The translations under genes and the position numbers were made by a program. From an uncultured Eubacterium sp. (GTDB lineage Bacteria > Bacillota > Clostridia > Lachnospirales > Lachnospiraceae): 38,893 nt of DNA. The stretch lies in assembly GCA_900548465.1 (NCBI GenBank), contig URKY01000022.1, forward strand, positions 1 to 38,893. Reading direction: 5' to 3'. This document shows positions 17,192-25,261 of this stretch, piece after piece. A model generated the notes under the pieces. It was not told the origin of the DNA and did no database searches. It saw nothing but the letters and a program-made list of their open reading frames with translations. How positions within the stretch are numbered: the first letter of the stretch is position 1; every line of letters starts with the position of its first letter.

Positions 17192-17835
17192 TATTTACCA
17201 CCTCCCACTATATATTTAACACAGTAGACTGCAGCGTTAACACCATGAGTAACTGCATTTGATGTTATTGTAGCACTACTTATGGCATTGATTTCATTAT
17301 CTGCCGTGGCTCCACTTTTCTTATATTCAAAGAAATCAGCTTTCTTATTATTAAACTGATTTTTGAAATAATCATCCTTGGCTTTCATACCAAGTCCCGG
17401 AGTTTCGCTAAGTGATAAAAATGAAATTCCCGTAACCGTTCCATCTTTCTTTACACCTACTGTCATTTGTAAAGAACCGTCATATGCTTCATTGTCAGTA
17501 ACTGTTACAATGTATCCCAATTCATTTCCTGAACTGTCCTTTGCCAAAATAACATTGTCAATGTCTGCATTAAAAGCCTTTATTGTTGAAATATTATTAT
17601 CACTTTCATTTTTCTTAACTAAATTCTTTATATAATCAGCTGCCTTTGTGGAATCAATTACAACTTCATCAAAGCTTTCCATCTGATTCATAACTGATTT
17701 GTATGCTTCAAGTTTTGTTTTTTCTTCCTGCTTTGCTCTTGCGTCTGAAGTAACATTATATACGAAACCAAGTCCAAATCCTGCCACAAGAGTAATGGCA
17801 AACAATATTAAAGTGTTTTTTATTATTTTATTCAT
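17191..17835 (-). CDS. rnfG: Rnf complex subunit G, FMN-binding
   Basis: This 214-residue subunit has one N-terminal membrane helix (about 5-27) and an extracytoplasmic FMN-binding domain. The covalent flavin motif, usually S-G-A-T, reads ISSATIT with candidate flavinylated Thr189; Ser in place of Gly is a tolerated-looking variant. FLSLSETPGLGMKAKD is the other conserved segment of the domain. ApbE, encoded at 12411-13442, is the expected flavin transferase. The gene is one base downstream of rnfD and overlaps rnfE by one base. Confidence 0.96.
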   Translation of the reverse strand: MNKIIKNTLILFAITLVAGFGLGFVYNVTSDARAKQEEKTKLEAYKSVMNQMESFDEVVIDSTKAADYIKNLVKKNESDNNISTIKAFNADIDNVILAKDSSGNELGYIVTVTDNEAYDGSLQMTVGVKKDGTVTGISFLSLSETPGLGMKAKDDYFKNQFNNKKADFFEYKKSGATADNEINAISSATITSNAVTHGVNAAVYCVKYIVGGGK

Positions 17836-17836
17836 A

Positions 17837-18811
17837 TTATTTGCCTCCTTTCGCTTTTACAATGCCAAAGGCTTTAGGTATAGACCATTTCTCAATTAAT
17901 GGAACTAAAAGGTTACAGAAGATTATTGCAAAAGATACACCCTCTGCCGTATTTCCAAAAGTTCTGAAAATTGCCGTCAAAAGGCCTAAACATATTCCAA
18001 ATATATATCTTCCTGATTTTGTAATTGGGGATGTGGCATAATCCGTTGCCATAAAAAACGCACCAAATATAAGACCACCACCGCATAACTGCATAGCAAG
18101 GAAATTAATATCCGTACTTTTGTTAAAGAGCATTATGCAAATGCCAAATACAACAATATATGTAAGAGGAATTCTTAAATCAATAATTTTTCTTACAGTT
18201 AAATATAATGCACCGATTAAAAGAGCTATTACGCTTGTTTCACCAATTGTTCCTGCATGATTTCCAATAAACATATCAAGAAGAGATGATGAACTCTCAC
18301 CTAAATTCTTTAATGCCGTCAATGGTGTTGCAGAGGTTGCGGCATCTACACCTTTAACATCTGAAGGATAAAAAGCTGTCATATTACCTGCAAAACTTAA
18401 TGCCAAAAAGCATCTTGCACCCAATGCAGGGTTCATAAAGTTTTGTCCCAAACCACCAAATAACTGTTTTACAATTATAATGGCAAATGCTCCACCAAGT
18501 GCTGCCTTCCAATACGGAAAAGTACATGGCAGATTCAATGCAAGAATCATACCTGTAACTACTGCACTTAAATCAGATATTGTAATCTTTTGATCCGTAA
18601 TGGTTGTGTAAATATACTCTGATGCAACGCATGACAATACTGTTATAAATATCAGCAATGCTGAATGTATTCCGTATTTTATTCCGAATAAATTCGTTGA
18701 ATTATAAATTCCAAAAATTGTAGCCGGTAACATAGCAATAATGACATCCCTCATAATTGACTGAGTTGTCATTTTTGCTTTTACGTGAGGGCTGGATGAC
18801 ACATTATACAT
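17837..18811 (-). CDS. rnfD: Rnf complex subunit D
   Basis: This 324-residue polytopic subunit has about eight to ten membrane helices and belongs to the RnfD/NqrB family. It begins with the conserved SSSPHVKAKMTTQSIM segment. The covalent FMN site is TSATPL, with candidate Thr162, within DVKGVDAATSATPLTALKN. GGLGQNFMNPALGARCFL is also conserved. It forms part of the ion channel. The gene sits two bases after rnfC and one base before rnfG, so the operon is tightly packed. Confidence 0.97.
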   Translation of the reverse strand: MYNVSSSPHVKAKMTTQSIMRDVIIAMLPATIFGIYNSTNLFGIKYGIHSALLIFITVLSCVASEYIYTTITDQKITISDLSAVVTGMILALNLPCTFPYWKAALGGAFAIIIVKQLFGGLGQNFMNPALGARCFLALSFAGNMTAFYPSDVKGVDAATSATPLTALKNLGESSSSLLDMFIGNHAGTIGETSVIALLIGALYLTVRKIIDLRIPLTYIVVFGICIMLFNKSTDINFLAMQLCGGGLIFGAFFMATDYATSPITKSGRYIFGICLGLLTAIFRTFGNTAEGVSFAIIFCNLLVPLIEKWSIPKAFGIVKAKGGK

Positions 18812-18813
18812 AA

Positions 18814-20136
18814 TTATTCACTCTTACCCTTTCTTCTCATAGCCTGTACTTTTCTCTTCATTGTACGAACTGACTGAGTAATATTTCTATTGGCAGGGCA
18901 GTTGAAATTACAAGTGCCACATTCTATACATTCCATTCCGTGCATTTTTATGAAGGCATCCATGTCGTTGGCATCACTTGCCTGGGCAAGTTTTGCACAA
19001 ATAAGACCTTCAGGACATACCATGGCACATTTACCACAATTTAAACAGTTAGTTGTAACTGCGTGGGCAATTTCATCTTTCTTAAATGCAAGTAGTGCAG
19101 ATGAGCCTTTTATAACCGGAACATCCAGAGTAAACATAGCCTGCCCCATCATAGGACCACCGGATAATATTTTCTCGACATTTTCATCAATTCCTCCGGC
19201 TTCTTCTACCAACTTTGCATGGCTTGTTCCAAAAGGTACCTGTAAATTACATGGTTCATTTATTCCATCGCCGGATATTGTTACAATTCGTTCAGTTAAC
19301 GGTTTTCCCAGAGCAACTGCACGATAAATGTTGTATACTGTATCAACATTGTCAACAATACATCCTGCATCAGCAGGTAACATAGAGGAATTAATTTTTC
19401 TTTTTGTTACTGCATAAATAATATGTCTTTCTGAACCTTGAGGATATTTTGTCTTGAGTTCCGCAACGGAAATTCTATCCTCGTTTTTTGTTAATTCTTT
19501 TAAGTTCTTTATAACATCAGGTTTATTATTTTCGACTGCTATAACTCCTTTTGCATTGTCAAAAAGTTTAAGGACTATCTTTAAGCCTTCAATAACTTCT
19601 TTGGGCTGTTCTACAAGCCTTCTGTAATCAGCCGTTATGTAAGGCTCGCACTCAGCTGCGTTAACAATGACATGGTCAATTGCGTTTTCATCCTTTGGTG
19701 CTAATTTGACATGAGTTGGAAAACATGCCCCACCAAGTCCCACAACTCCGCAATTAGCAACTGCTTCTCTGATATATTCCTTTGTCCATTTATTAGGAAC
19801 TTCATAAGGTTTAATTTCTTCATACTCTTCATCATTTTCAATAACAATTGATAAGACTTTGCTGCCGTTTGGTACTAATCTTTTTTCTATTTTTTTCACT
19901 GTACCTGAAACGGATGAATGGATATTGGACGAAACAAATCCGGTTGCTTTACCGATTAACTGACCCTTTAATACCCTTTCACCAACCTCAACTGTTGGTT
20001 GTGCCGGTGCCCCGATATGTTGCGACATAGGGAATACCAGTTCTTTTCCGGGTAATATTTTTCTAACAGCTTTGTCTTTTGACAGTTCTTTTCCATCATA
20101 TGGATGAACACCGCCCTTAAATGTTAGAATAGACAT
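18814..20136 (-). CDS. rnfC: Rnf complex subunit C (NADH-binding)
   Basis: This 440-residue subunit binds NAD(H) and FMN at the cytosolic face. An N-terminal barrel-sandwich domain includes HIGAPAQPTVEVGERVLKG. The Nuo51-like flavin and NAD fold has GVVGLGGACFPTHVKL and VNAAECEPYITADY, and an SLBB-type stretch follows. Two ferredoxin motifs, CLNCGKCAMVCPEG and CIECGTCNFNCPAN, lie near the C-terminus. It is the first gene of the rnf operon, with GAGAGG before its ATG and a good promoter 38-66 bases upstream. Confidence 0.97.
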   Translation of the reverse strand: MSILTFKGGVHPYDGKELSKDKAVRKILPGKELVFPMSQHIGAPAQPTVEVGERVLKGQLIGKATGFVSSNIHSSVSGTVKKIEKRLVPNGSKVLSIVIENDEEYEEIKPYEVPNKWTKEYIREAVANCGVVGLGGACFPTHVKLAPKDENAIDHVIVNAAECEPYITADYRRLVEQPKEVIEGLKIVLKLFDNAKGVIAVENNKPDVIKNLKELTKNEDRISVAELKTKYPQGSERHIIYAVTKRKINSSMLPADAGCIVDNVDTVYNIYRAVALGKPLTERIVTISGDGINEPCNLQVPFGTSHAKLVEEAGGIDENVEKILSGGPMMGQAMFTLDVPVIKGSSALLAFKKDEIAHAVTTNCLNCGKCAMVCPEGLICAKLAQASDANDMDAFIKMHGMECIECGTCNFNCPANRNITQSVRTMKRKVQAMRRKGKSE

Positions 20137-20173
20137 TTTTTTACCTCTCTTTTCTTTGAATTACATACCTTAT

Positions 20174-20202
20174 ATAATAATACTTTTTAGCCATTTGTTC
20201 AA
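20174..20202 (-). promoter_or_regulatory. sigma-A promoter of the rnf operon
   Basis: On the minus strand TTGAAC (20202-20197) and TATTAT (20179-20174) are 17 bases apart, giving a leader of roughly 30 bases before rnfC. No riboswitch or operator palindrome was recognised in the leader. Confidence 0.6.
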
Positions 20203-20234
20203 TGTAAATAACATCCAATCCTGAAAAATAAGAA

Positions 20235-20283
20235 AAGGCTTATACTATTTAACAGATTACTTTGTTTTGTTAGCATAAGCCTT
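20235..20283 (-). terminator. terminator of the B12-riboswitch-controlled secreted protein gene
   Basis: AAGGCTTAT (20235-20243) and ATAAGCCTT (20275-20283) pair perfectly and enclose a long, partly paired loop. On the minus strand the 3' arm runs into UUUUCUUAUUUUU. It lies 14 bases past the stop at 20297. Confidence 0.6.
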
Positions 20284-20296
20284 ATTAAAATTAGCT

Positions 20297-23200
20297 TTAT
20301 TTAGTTGTTATAGTCTTCCATTTTCCATAAAATTTTACATTATTTATTATCTTATAAGCTCTGATTTTAATTCTATATTTGTACTTTTTCTTTAATGTAA
20401 ATTTATTCTTTTTGTTTGACTTAAGAATAATCTTTTTATACTTTTTCGATTTACTTAAAGCTCTATATTTAATAACATAGCCTGAACTATAAGTATTCTT
20501 TTTCCATTTAATACTTATCTTCTTCTTTGCCTTTTTAGTTTTAAGACCTTTAACAGTTAATTTTTTCTTTGAAATGCCGGAATCAGTTGTTGTTTTCTTA
20601 GAATTATCTGTTGTAGCCTGAATATTATTATTTCCAGTTGTATCAGGTTGTGTTGCTGTCACAGTTTCAGGCTGTATAGTTGTTACTTTCTCTGTTATTG
20701 GATTTTCGGTAGTTGCCGGTTCTACAGTTGTAGGTGCAACTGTTGTTGGTGCTTCCATTGTAGTCGGTACTTCACCTTTTTCTCCCTTTACTTTAAGGTC
20801 TACTGTAACTGTCTGATCTGCAAGCTGTGCAAATTTAGGACCATAAACTTCATTGTCAGCATAACGTTTTGCATAGTTTTCATACACTTCATGTGAAATT
20901 AATGCACCAACTGTTACTACTGTATCATATTCAGGTACTGTAACTCTTAAAGTCTCATCATCAACAATGTTTTTATCTGAAGAAATCCAGTATCTCTGAT
21001 TATCAGGAACAGGTTCTTCAGGATTATGTATTTTAACTATAATACCATTGTTGTTTGGTTTATTTACATAAGTTGAAGAATATACAGAACCATCTTCATT
21101 TTCGTAAATTCCGTAGAAAGTTTTTAAATCTCCTGTAATGTTATCCCTGTCAGCATTATTGTTTTTAATAAACTCAAAGAAATTATTTTTAGCATTATTC
21201 ATAAATGTAATTGCATCATCAATTTCCTTATCCGTCAAAGGAGCAACCCTAAGTTTGATATCTCTTGTAGCCTTAATGTTAGGATTTTCTTTACTTGACA
21301 CTGTCACATTAAGAGTAACTTCTTTTGCTTTTTCTCCTGGAAGCGGTCTGTAGGTATATGTTCTGTAACCATATACTTCCATTACACTTGTATCGCTGCT
21401 CTTAACATCAAAACTATAATATTTTCCATCAAGATCCAGCTTTCTTGGAGTTGCAAGTAAAACATCACCTTTTACATTTTCAAAATCAAGAGTACCACCT
21501 GTTGTAAAATCAGACATGTTATCTTTGTAGGCATTTAATTTTTCATCAAGTTTTTTACTTTCTTCCTTTACTTCATCGTAAGCTAAAACTTTAACTTTGA
21601 TTTCTTTTGTAAAAGTTTCAGTAACGCCTGATGCTTCTGTGGAATCATTAAATCTTTCAAATGTAAATGTAGCTGTAATTGTAACATCTGTATCTTCATT
21701 CTGTCTGTAAACAGAGGCTTTATAATACATGTTATTATAATCGTTGTCCCAGTCTGCATTTTTTGCAATGGAAATCACATCAGTATCACTTGATGTGTAA
21801 GTTGTTTTAATCCATTTACATGTTGTATTTTTTTCATTGTATTTTACAGTAGGATATGTTGGTAACTGTAAATTTGAGACAACTGCATCTAAGTTTTCAT
21901 TTTCACCTAAAATCTGTTCACTTTCATAGTTAGAAGCAACAGTATTTAAGTCGTCTTTTACTTTGTCTAAATCCCAGCGTAACTGTACACATGATGGTGT
22001 GTATTCAACTGTTACATTATTAAGTGTAAGGTTAAATACTACATCAACATTTTCAAAGTTCATATTGCTTCCCGGATTTTCAAACATATTTTTATAATAA
22101 TAGTGAAGTGTTCCGTCAGACTCAACGAAAGTTTTATCAGTATCAAATCTGTTAGAAACTGATTTAATCGATACTTTAATTCCCTTGTCCCTGTACTCAT
22201 CCTTTGCATTAATAAGATTTGAAATATATGTAACTATATTTTTTACTTCGTTGAATTTTGGTCTTATAACACCACTTGGCAAGACTTTAACTAATTCATT
22301 AAGGCTTTCTGTATCTTCTTCGTCAGTGTTAGTGTTTGCTTCCCAACTAAGAACTGGATATCCATTAGTCTCATCATCAACATATGCCTCACCAAGTTTT
22401 TCTGCCAATGTTTTTAATTCATCTGTTGAAATCATTGTTATACCTGAAACATCAACTTCATTTCCAAAACCATATGATTTTTCGTGAGTGTTTTCTACAT
22501 AGTATATGTTTGATGAATTTGTTGTTTTTGTAAGGAATCCATAGATACTTCCAACCTGTCCGTTTCCTGTAATCACTCCGGAATTGTAACAGTTTTTAAT
22601 GTCACTTGAAAGTGTTGATGTTGTGTTTGCATATCCAACGATTCCGCCAACTCTCTGAGCAGATGCCAATGTTGTTGAAATTTCTGCTGTATTATAGCAG
22701 TTTGATACATTAGTATTTTTCTGAATCTGTCCGATAATTCCTCCGCAATATTTGATTTTTCCTGAAATTGTTCCCTTTGAATAGCAGTTTGATACAGTAC
22801 TGTTTTCTGCATAACCTGTTATTCCACCAATGTTTGATGCAGTGATATCAGTAAGTTTAATTGTAAGGTCTGCACCACAATTTTCAATTTTTGAATTAAC
22901 GGCTTTAGGTGTGATTCCTGCAACATATCCTCTTGTTGAAGTGATACTTCCCTTTACAACAACGTTTTTAACTGTTGCTCCATTAATTGTACCAAATAAT
23001 CCCTGATAAGTTTTTTCAGCATTAATATTAAGTGTTACGGCATGTCCATTTCCATCAAATGTTCCCGTAAAACTGTCAGGATAAGTGTTTTCAGTCTGTC
23101 CGATTGTAAAAGTTACATTGTCAATATCATTTTCCAATGTGTAATTACCATCTAAGGGATAGTTTTCGTCCTTTCCTATTAATGCTAACTGTTCAGCTGT

Positions 23201-23320
23201 TGATATTTTTATGGAATCTGCATCATCTGCTTTAGCATTGTCTGCCTGCAAATTAATTCCCGTAAATATCAACGCAAGTGATAATAAAACTGAAATAATT
23301 CTGCGTGTTATTCTGTTCAT
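20297..23320 (-). CDS. large secreted GLUG / Ig-like protein under cobalamin riboswitch control
   Basis: This 1007-residue protein has a signal peptide (RRIISVLLSLALIFTGINLQA). Residues about 40-330 hold GLUG-type beta-solenoid repeats, such as GIIGQIQKNTNVSNCYNTAE and GGIVGYANT, each with NCYN turns. Two or three atrophied-Ig-like modules follow (about 440-720), marked by TYTSSDTDVISIAKN and DVKSSDTSVMEVYGY. A Thr/Pro-rich linker (about 850-915, repeats of TTVAP/TTVEP type) leads to an 85-residue lysine-rich Fn3-like C-terminal domain. There is no LPxTG motif or transmembrane tail. The only upstream gene control seen is a cobalamin riboswitch with terminator, which suggests a role linked to B12 shortage such as surface capture, but no B12-binding motif or DUF4430 domain was recognised. 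AAGGAGG precedes the ATG. Confidence 0.85.
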   Translation of the reverse strand: MNRITRRIISVLLSLALIFTGINLQADNAKADDADSIKISTAEQLALIGKDENYPLDGNYTLENDIDNVTFTIGQTENTYPDSFTGTFDGNGHAVTLNINAEKTYQGLFGTINGATVKNVVVKGSITSTRGYVAGITPKAVNSKIENCGADLTIKLTDITASNIGGITGYAENSTVSNCYSKGTISGKIKYCGGIIGQIQKNTNVSNCYNTAEISTTLASAQRVGGIVGYANTTSTLSSDIKNCYNSGVITGNGQVGSIYGFLTKTTNSSNIYYVENTHEKSYGFGNEVDVSGITMISTDELKTLAEKLGEAYVDDETNGYPVLSWEANTNTDEEDTESLNELVKVLPSGVIRPKFNEVKNIVTYISNLINAKDEYRDKGIKVSIKSVSNRFDTDKTFVESDGTLHYYYKNMFENPGSNMNFENVDVVFNLTLNNVTVEYTPSCVQLRWDLDKVKDDLNTVASNYESEQILGENENLDAVVSNLQLPTYPTVKYNEKNTTCKWIKTTYTSSDTDVISIAKNADWDNDYNNMYYKASVYRQNEDTDVTITATFTFERFNDSTEASGVTETFTKEIKVKVLAYDEVKEESKKLDEKLNAYKDNMSDFTTGGTLDFENVKGDVLLATPRKLDLDGKYYSFDVKSSDTSVMEVYGYRTYTYRPLPGEKAKEVTLNVTVSSKENPNIKATRDIKLRVAPLTDKEIDDAITFMNNAKNNFFEFIKNNNADRDNITGDLKTFYGIYENEDGSVYSSTYVNKPNNNGIIVKIHNPEEPVPDNQRYWISSDKNIVDDETLRVTVPEYDTVVTVGALISHEVYENYAKRYADNEVYGPKFAQLADQTVTVDLKVKGEKGEVPTTMEAPTTVAPTTVEPATTENPITEKVTTIQPETVTATQPDTTGNNNIQATTDNSKKTTTDSGISKKKLTVKGLKTKKAKKKISIKWKKNTYSSGYVIKYRALSKSKKYKKIILKSNKKNKFTLKKKYKYRIKIRAYKIINNVKFYGKWKTITTK

Positions 23321-23360
23321 TTTTTGTTATCCTCCTTAGTTTTATACTTGAAGCAACACG

Positions 23361-23392
23361 AAAAAAGCCCCGAAACAATCTGTTTCAGGGGC
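23361..23392 (-). terminator. riboswitch-associated terminator
   Basis: On the minus strand GCCCCTGAAACA (23392-23381), a 3-base loop and TGTTTCGGGGC (23377-23367) form a stem with a single bulge, followed by UUUUUU. It lies between the cobalamin aptamer and the secreted protein start (23320), where a transcriptional riboswitch would need it. A small hairpin, AAGGCT/AGCCTT, at 23430-23446 lies between aptamer and terminator. Confidence 0.85.
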
Positions 23393-23464
23393 AAAGAATA
23401 ATCTGAATAAAATATTTGCACAGCAAAACAAGGCTTATGCAGCCTTTCTTTTATTTAGAAGTCC

Positions 23465-23675
23465 TTTATCAATTCCCCGTGATACAACTCCAGAACTCTA
23501 TGCAGGTCTCCTGGCTTACAGATCATTGCCTCATCTTCCCTTCCCGGTTTCCCAGTGGGTGACATAGTCATAAGAATCAGCTCCCTGCTTACAGTGGCGG
23601 GACCGTACAGGATTCTCACCTGTTTCCCTCTTAGCCAATTTTTACATTGGAACATAAAGTCTTTTTTTATTATCA
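23465..23675 (-). ncRNA. cobalamin (adenosylcobalamin-type) riboswitch
   Basis: The minus strand shows the conserved cobalamin aptamer core: AGGGAAACAGGTGAGAATCC, then TACGGTCCCGCCACTGTAAG, and further on the B12 box AAGCCAGGAGACCTGCAT (23518-23501). P13-like arms (GAGTTC and GGACTTC) flank the segment near 23465-23505. The aptamer is followed by a terminator and then the start of the secreted GLUG/Ig protein, so cobalamin should switch that gene off. The region 23321-23739 contains no credible gene apart from this leader; reading frames across it are by-products of the RNA. Confidence 0.93.
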
Positions 23676-23681
23676 ACGCCT

Positions 23682-23710
23682 ATAATAGCATTCCCCTATT
23701 CCATTGTCAA
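23682..23710 (-). promoter_or_regulatory. promoter of the riboswitch transcript
   Basis: On the minus strand TTGACA (23710-23705) and TATTAT (23687-23682) are 17 bases apart, a near-consensus sigma-A promoter. The expected start near 23675 is just before the aptamer. Its -35 box overlaps the -35 of the divergent plus-strand promoter. Confidence 0.75.
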
Positions 23711-23732
23711 TTTCCTATTATTTTGATAGAAT
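23704..23732 (+). promoter_or_regulatory. divergent promoter of the RNase H-like gene
   Basis: TTGTCA (23704-23709) and TAGAAT (23727-23732) are 17 bases apart. The predicted transcription start falls at about 23739, next to the ATG at 23740, so the messenger may be leaderless. No Shine-Dalgarno is present before that ATG. Confidence 0.5.
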
Positions 23733-23739
23733 AAAACCT

Positions 23740-24840
23740 ATGTTAGTGATAAGAAATAAAGCAGATATAAAAATTGAATATCCAATAGAAAAAATTGCAA
23801 ATAAAGATAAGGTTTTATTTTTTGATATTGAAACAACAGGTTTTTCAAGAAAATACTGTATTGTTTATCTCATTGGCTGTATGTATTATGCAGGAAATGA
23901 ACTTTGTTATACACAGTGGCTTGCAGAAAATTTTAATGATGAAGCCAATGTACTTATGGCATTTCATAAATTTGTTCAGGGCTTTGATACAATTATACAT
24001 TTTAACGGCAACGCTTTTGATATGCCTTTTGTAAAGGAGCGTGGGGAAAAATACAAGCTAAATTTTGACTTTGATAACTTTAAAAGTGTTGATATTTACA
24101 AGCCTGTCTCCAAATTAAATCATATTTTAAATATGGAAAATCAAAAGCAGAAATCTTTTGAAAAATTACTTGGAATTAAACGACAGGATCCTTTTAGCGG
24201 CGGTGATTTAATTGAAGTGTTTAAGCAATATGTAGAATCAAAAGATGAACGATTACTAATACCGTTGTTATTACACAATAAAGAAGATGTATTTTATATG
24301 GGAAAACTTTTATCCTTACTTTCGATTTCAGATATTTTTCTTGGAAAATATAATGTTAGGAATTACCGGTTTAATGAATTTACAGACTTAAATGGAGATA
24401 GAGCAAAGGAACTTTGCATTGAACTAGACTTAAATTCATCCCTTCCAACAAAATTATCCTATAATCTGGAGGGAGTTCATTTTAACGCTGACGGAAATCT
24501 GGCTCATATATCTGTTTCCCTTAAAAATGGAACATATAAATATTTCTACAATAATTATCAGGATTACTACTTCCTTCCACTGGAGGATAAAGCTGTACAT
24601 AAATCTCTTGCAAAATTTGTAGATAATAAACATAAAACAAAAGCTACGGCTTCTACATGTTACGAAAAGGTAACCTCTGAATTTCTTCCATTGTTTGATT
24701 TTAAAAATGAATTTTTTACAAAATATCTCTTAAATGAATTTAAAGATAAAACCGGATATATAAAAGCAGATACTCTAAATAATAACAACATCAAAGAATA
24801 CACTACTATGATTCTTAAATTTATTGAAAAAAAGCACTAA
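23740..24840 (+). CDS. YprB-type ribonuclease H-like 3'-5' exonuclease domain protein
   Basis: This 366-residue protein (378 if a TTG at 23704 is used) carries a DnaQ-like RNase H fold. Exo I is LFFDIETTGFS (D29, E31), Exo II is IIHFNGNAFDMPFV, and Exo III is LLLHNKEDVFYM, supplying the acidic residues for two metal ions. It matches the YprB/RNase_H_2 family found in Firmicutes, often next to a helicase gene, which is not the case here. A C-terminal region of about 150 residues is not recognised. I prefer the ATG because the TTG start would lie inside the -35 box of its own promoter. The substrate is unknown; a nucleic-acid repair or processing role is inferred. Confidence 0.85.
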   Translation: MLVIRNKADIKIEYPIEKIANKDKVLFFDIETTGFSRKYCIVYLIGCMYYAGNELCYTQWLAENFNDEANVLMAFHKFVQGFDTIIHFNGNAFDMPFVKERGEKYKLNFDFDNFKSVDIYKPVSKLNHILNMENQKQKSFEKLLGIKRQDPFSGGDLIEVFKQYVESKDERLLIPLLLHNKEDVFYMGKLLSLLSISDIFLGKYNVRNYRFNEFTDLNGDRAKELCIELDLNSSLPTKLSYNLEGVHFNADGNLAHISVSLKNGTYKYFYNNYQDYYFLPLEDKAVHKSLAKFVDNKHKTKATASTCYEKVTSEFLPLFDFKNEFFTKYLLNEFKDKTGYIKADTLNNNNIKEYTTMILKFIEKKH

Positions 24841-24869
24841 ACTTTTATATAAACCAGCTTTGCCCAAAG

Positions 24870-24903
24870 AAAGAGACCCACAATTAAGTGAGTCTCTTTT
24901 TTT
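24870..24903 (+). terminator. terminator between the RNase H-like gene and SASP gene
   Basis: AAAGAGACCCAC (24870-24881) and GTGAGTCTCTTT (24888-24899) form a 12-base stem with one mismatch around AATTAA, followed by a T-run on the plus strand. On the minus strand the mismatch becomes a G-U pair, so it may also end the convergent SASP transcript. Confidence 0.8.
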
Positions 24904-24921
24904 GATTTTTGCAATCAAATG

Positions 24922-25122
24922 TTATTTACCACTCATCTGTCTTTCCTGAGCTTCAATCATCTTTTTAACCATCTGTCCACCAACAGATCCAGCCTGAGCT
25001 GATGTTAAGTTACCATTGTAACCATCTGTAAGCTGAACACCTACTTCTGATGCACATTCCATTTTAAATCTGTTCATAGCACTCTTAGCTTCAGGAACAT
25101 TAACTTTGTTTGTGTTGCTCAT
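24922..25122 (-). CDS. alpha/beta-type small acid-soluble spore protein (SASP)
   Basis: This 66-residue DNA-binding protein coats the chromosome in dormant spores and protects it from UV and hydrolysis. Family signatures are present: EAKSAMNRFKMECASEVGV with the GPR protease cleavage region, and YNGNLTSAQAGSVGGQMVKKMI. The start ATG at 25122 has GGAGG 7 bases upstream; a longer frame to 25176 has no ribosome site and does not match the family. Its candidate sigma-G promoter and an inverted repeat covering the ribosome site are described separately. Upstream on the same strand is murF, with no ordinary terminator between. Confidence 0.96.
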   Translation of the reverse strand: MSNTNKVNVPEAKSAMNRFKMECASEVGVQLTDGYNGNLTSAQAGSVGGQMVKKMIEAQERQMSGK

Positions 25123-25129
25123 AACAATA

Positions 25130-25216
25130 CCTCCATTTTTCATAAAAGAAAATTTTTGCTTGTAACGAAGCTTCAATTGAATTTTTGTTACAGTAGTATT
25201 ATGTGAAAAATGGAGG
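25130..25216. repeat. 13-bp inverted repeat covering the SASP ribosome site and promoter spacer
   Basis: CCTCCATTTTTCA (25130-25142) and TGAAAAATGGAGG (25204-25216) are perfect complements 61 bases apart. A nested 6-bp pair, GTAACG-type (TGTAAC/GTTACA on the minus strand), lies between them. On the minus strand the distal arm contributes CCTCC and the proximal arm GGAGG, the SASP Shine-Dalgarno. There is no U-run, so it is not a terminator. Confidence 0.75.
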
Positions 25217-25224
25217 ATTATAAA
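25194..25224 (-). promoter_or_regulatory. candidate sigma-G promoter of the SASP gene
   Basis: On the minus strand TTTATA (25224-25219) and AATACTA (25200-25194) are 18 bases apart, close to the forespore consensus gHATR-N17/18-CATHHTA with one mismatch in each box. The anti-Shine-Dalgarno arm (25204-25216) lies wholly in the spacer, so it is absent from a transcript started near 25187. Confidence 0.5.
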
Positions 25225-25261
25225 CTGGTAAGTTGTTGTTTTTCTGACAAAATTTGAGAAT

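Noticed and set aside
18890..19327. A 145-codon antisense frame over rnfC
   Set aside because: Covers the ferredoxin motifs of rnfC in reverse; no ribosome site and no family resemblance.
23455..23676. A 73-codon minus-strand reading frame across the riboswitch
   Set aside because: It is made of conserved cobalamin aptamer sequence, including the B12 box, and has no ribosome site; the RNA explains the conservation.
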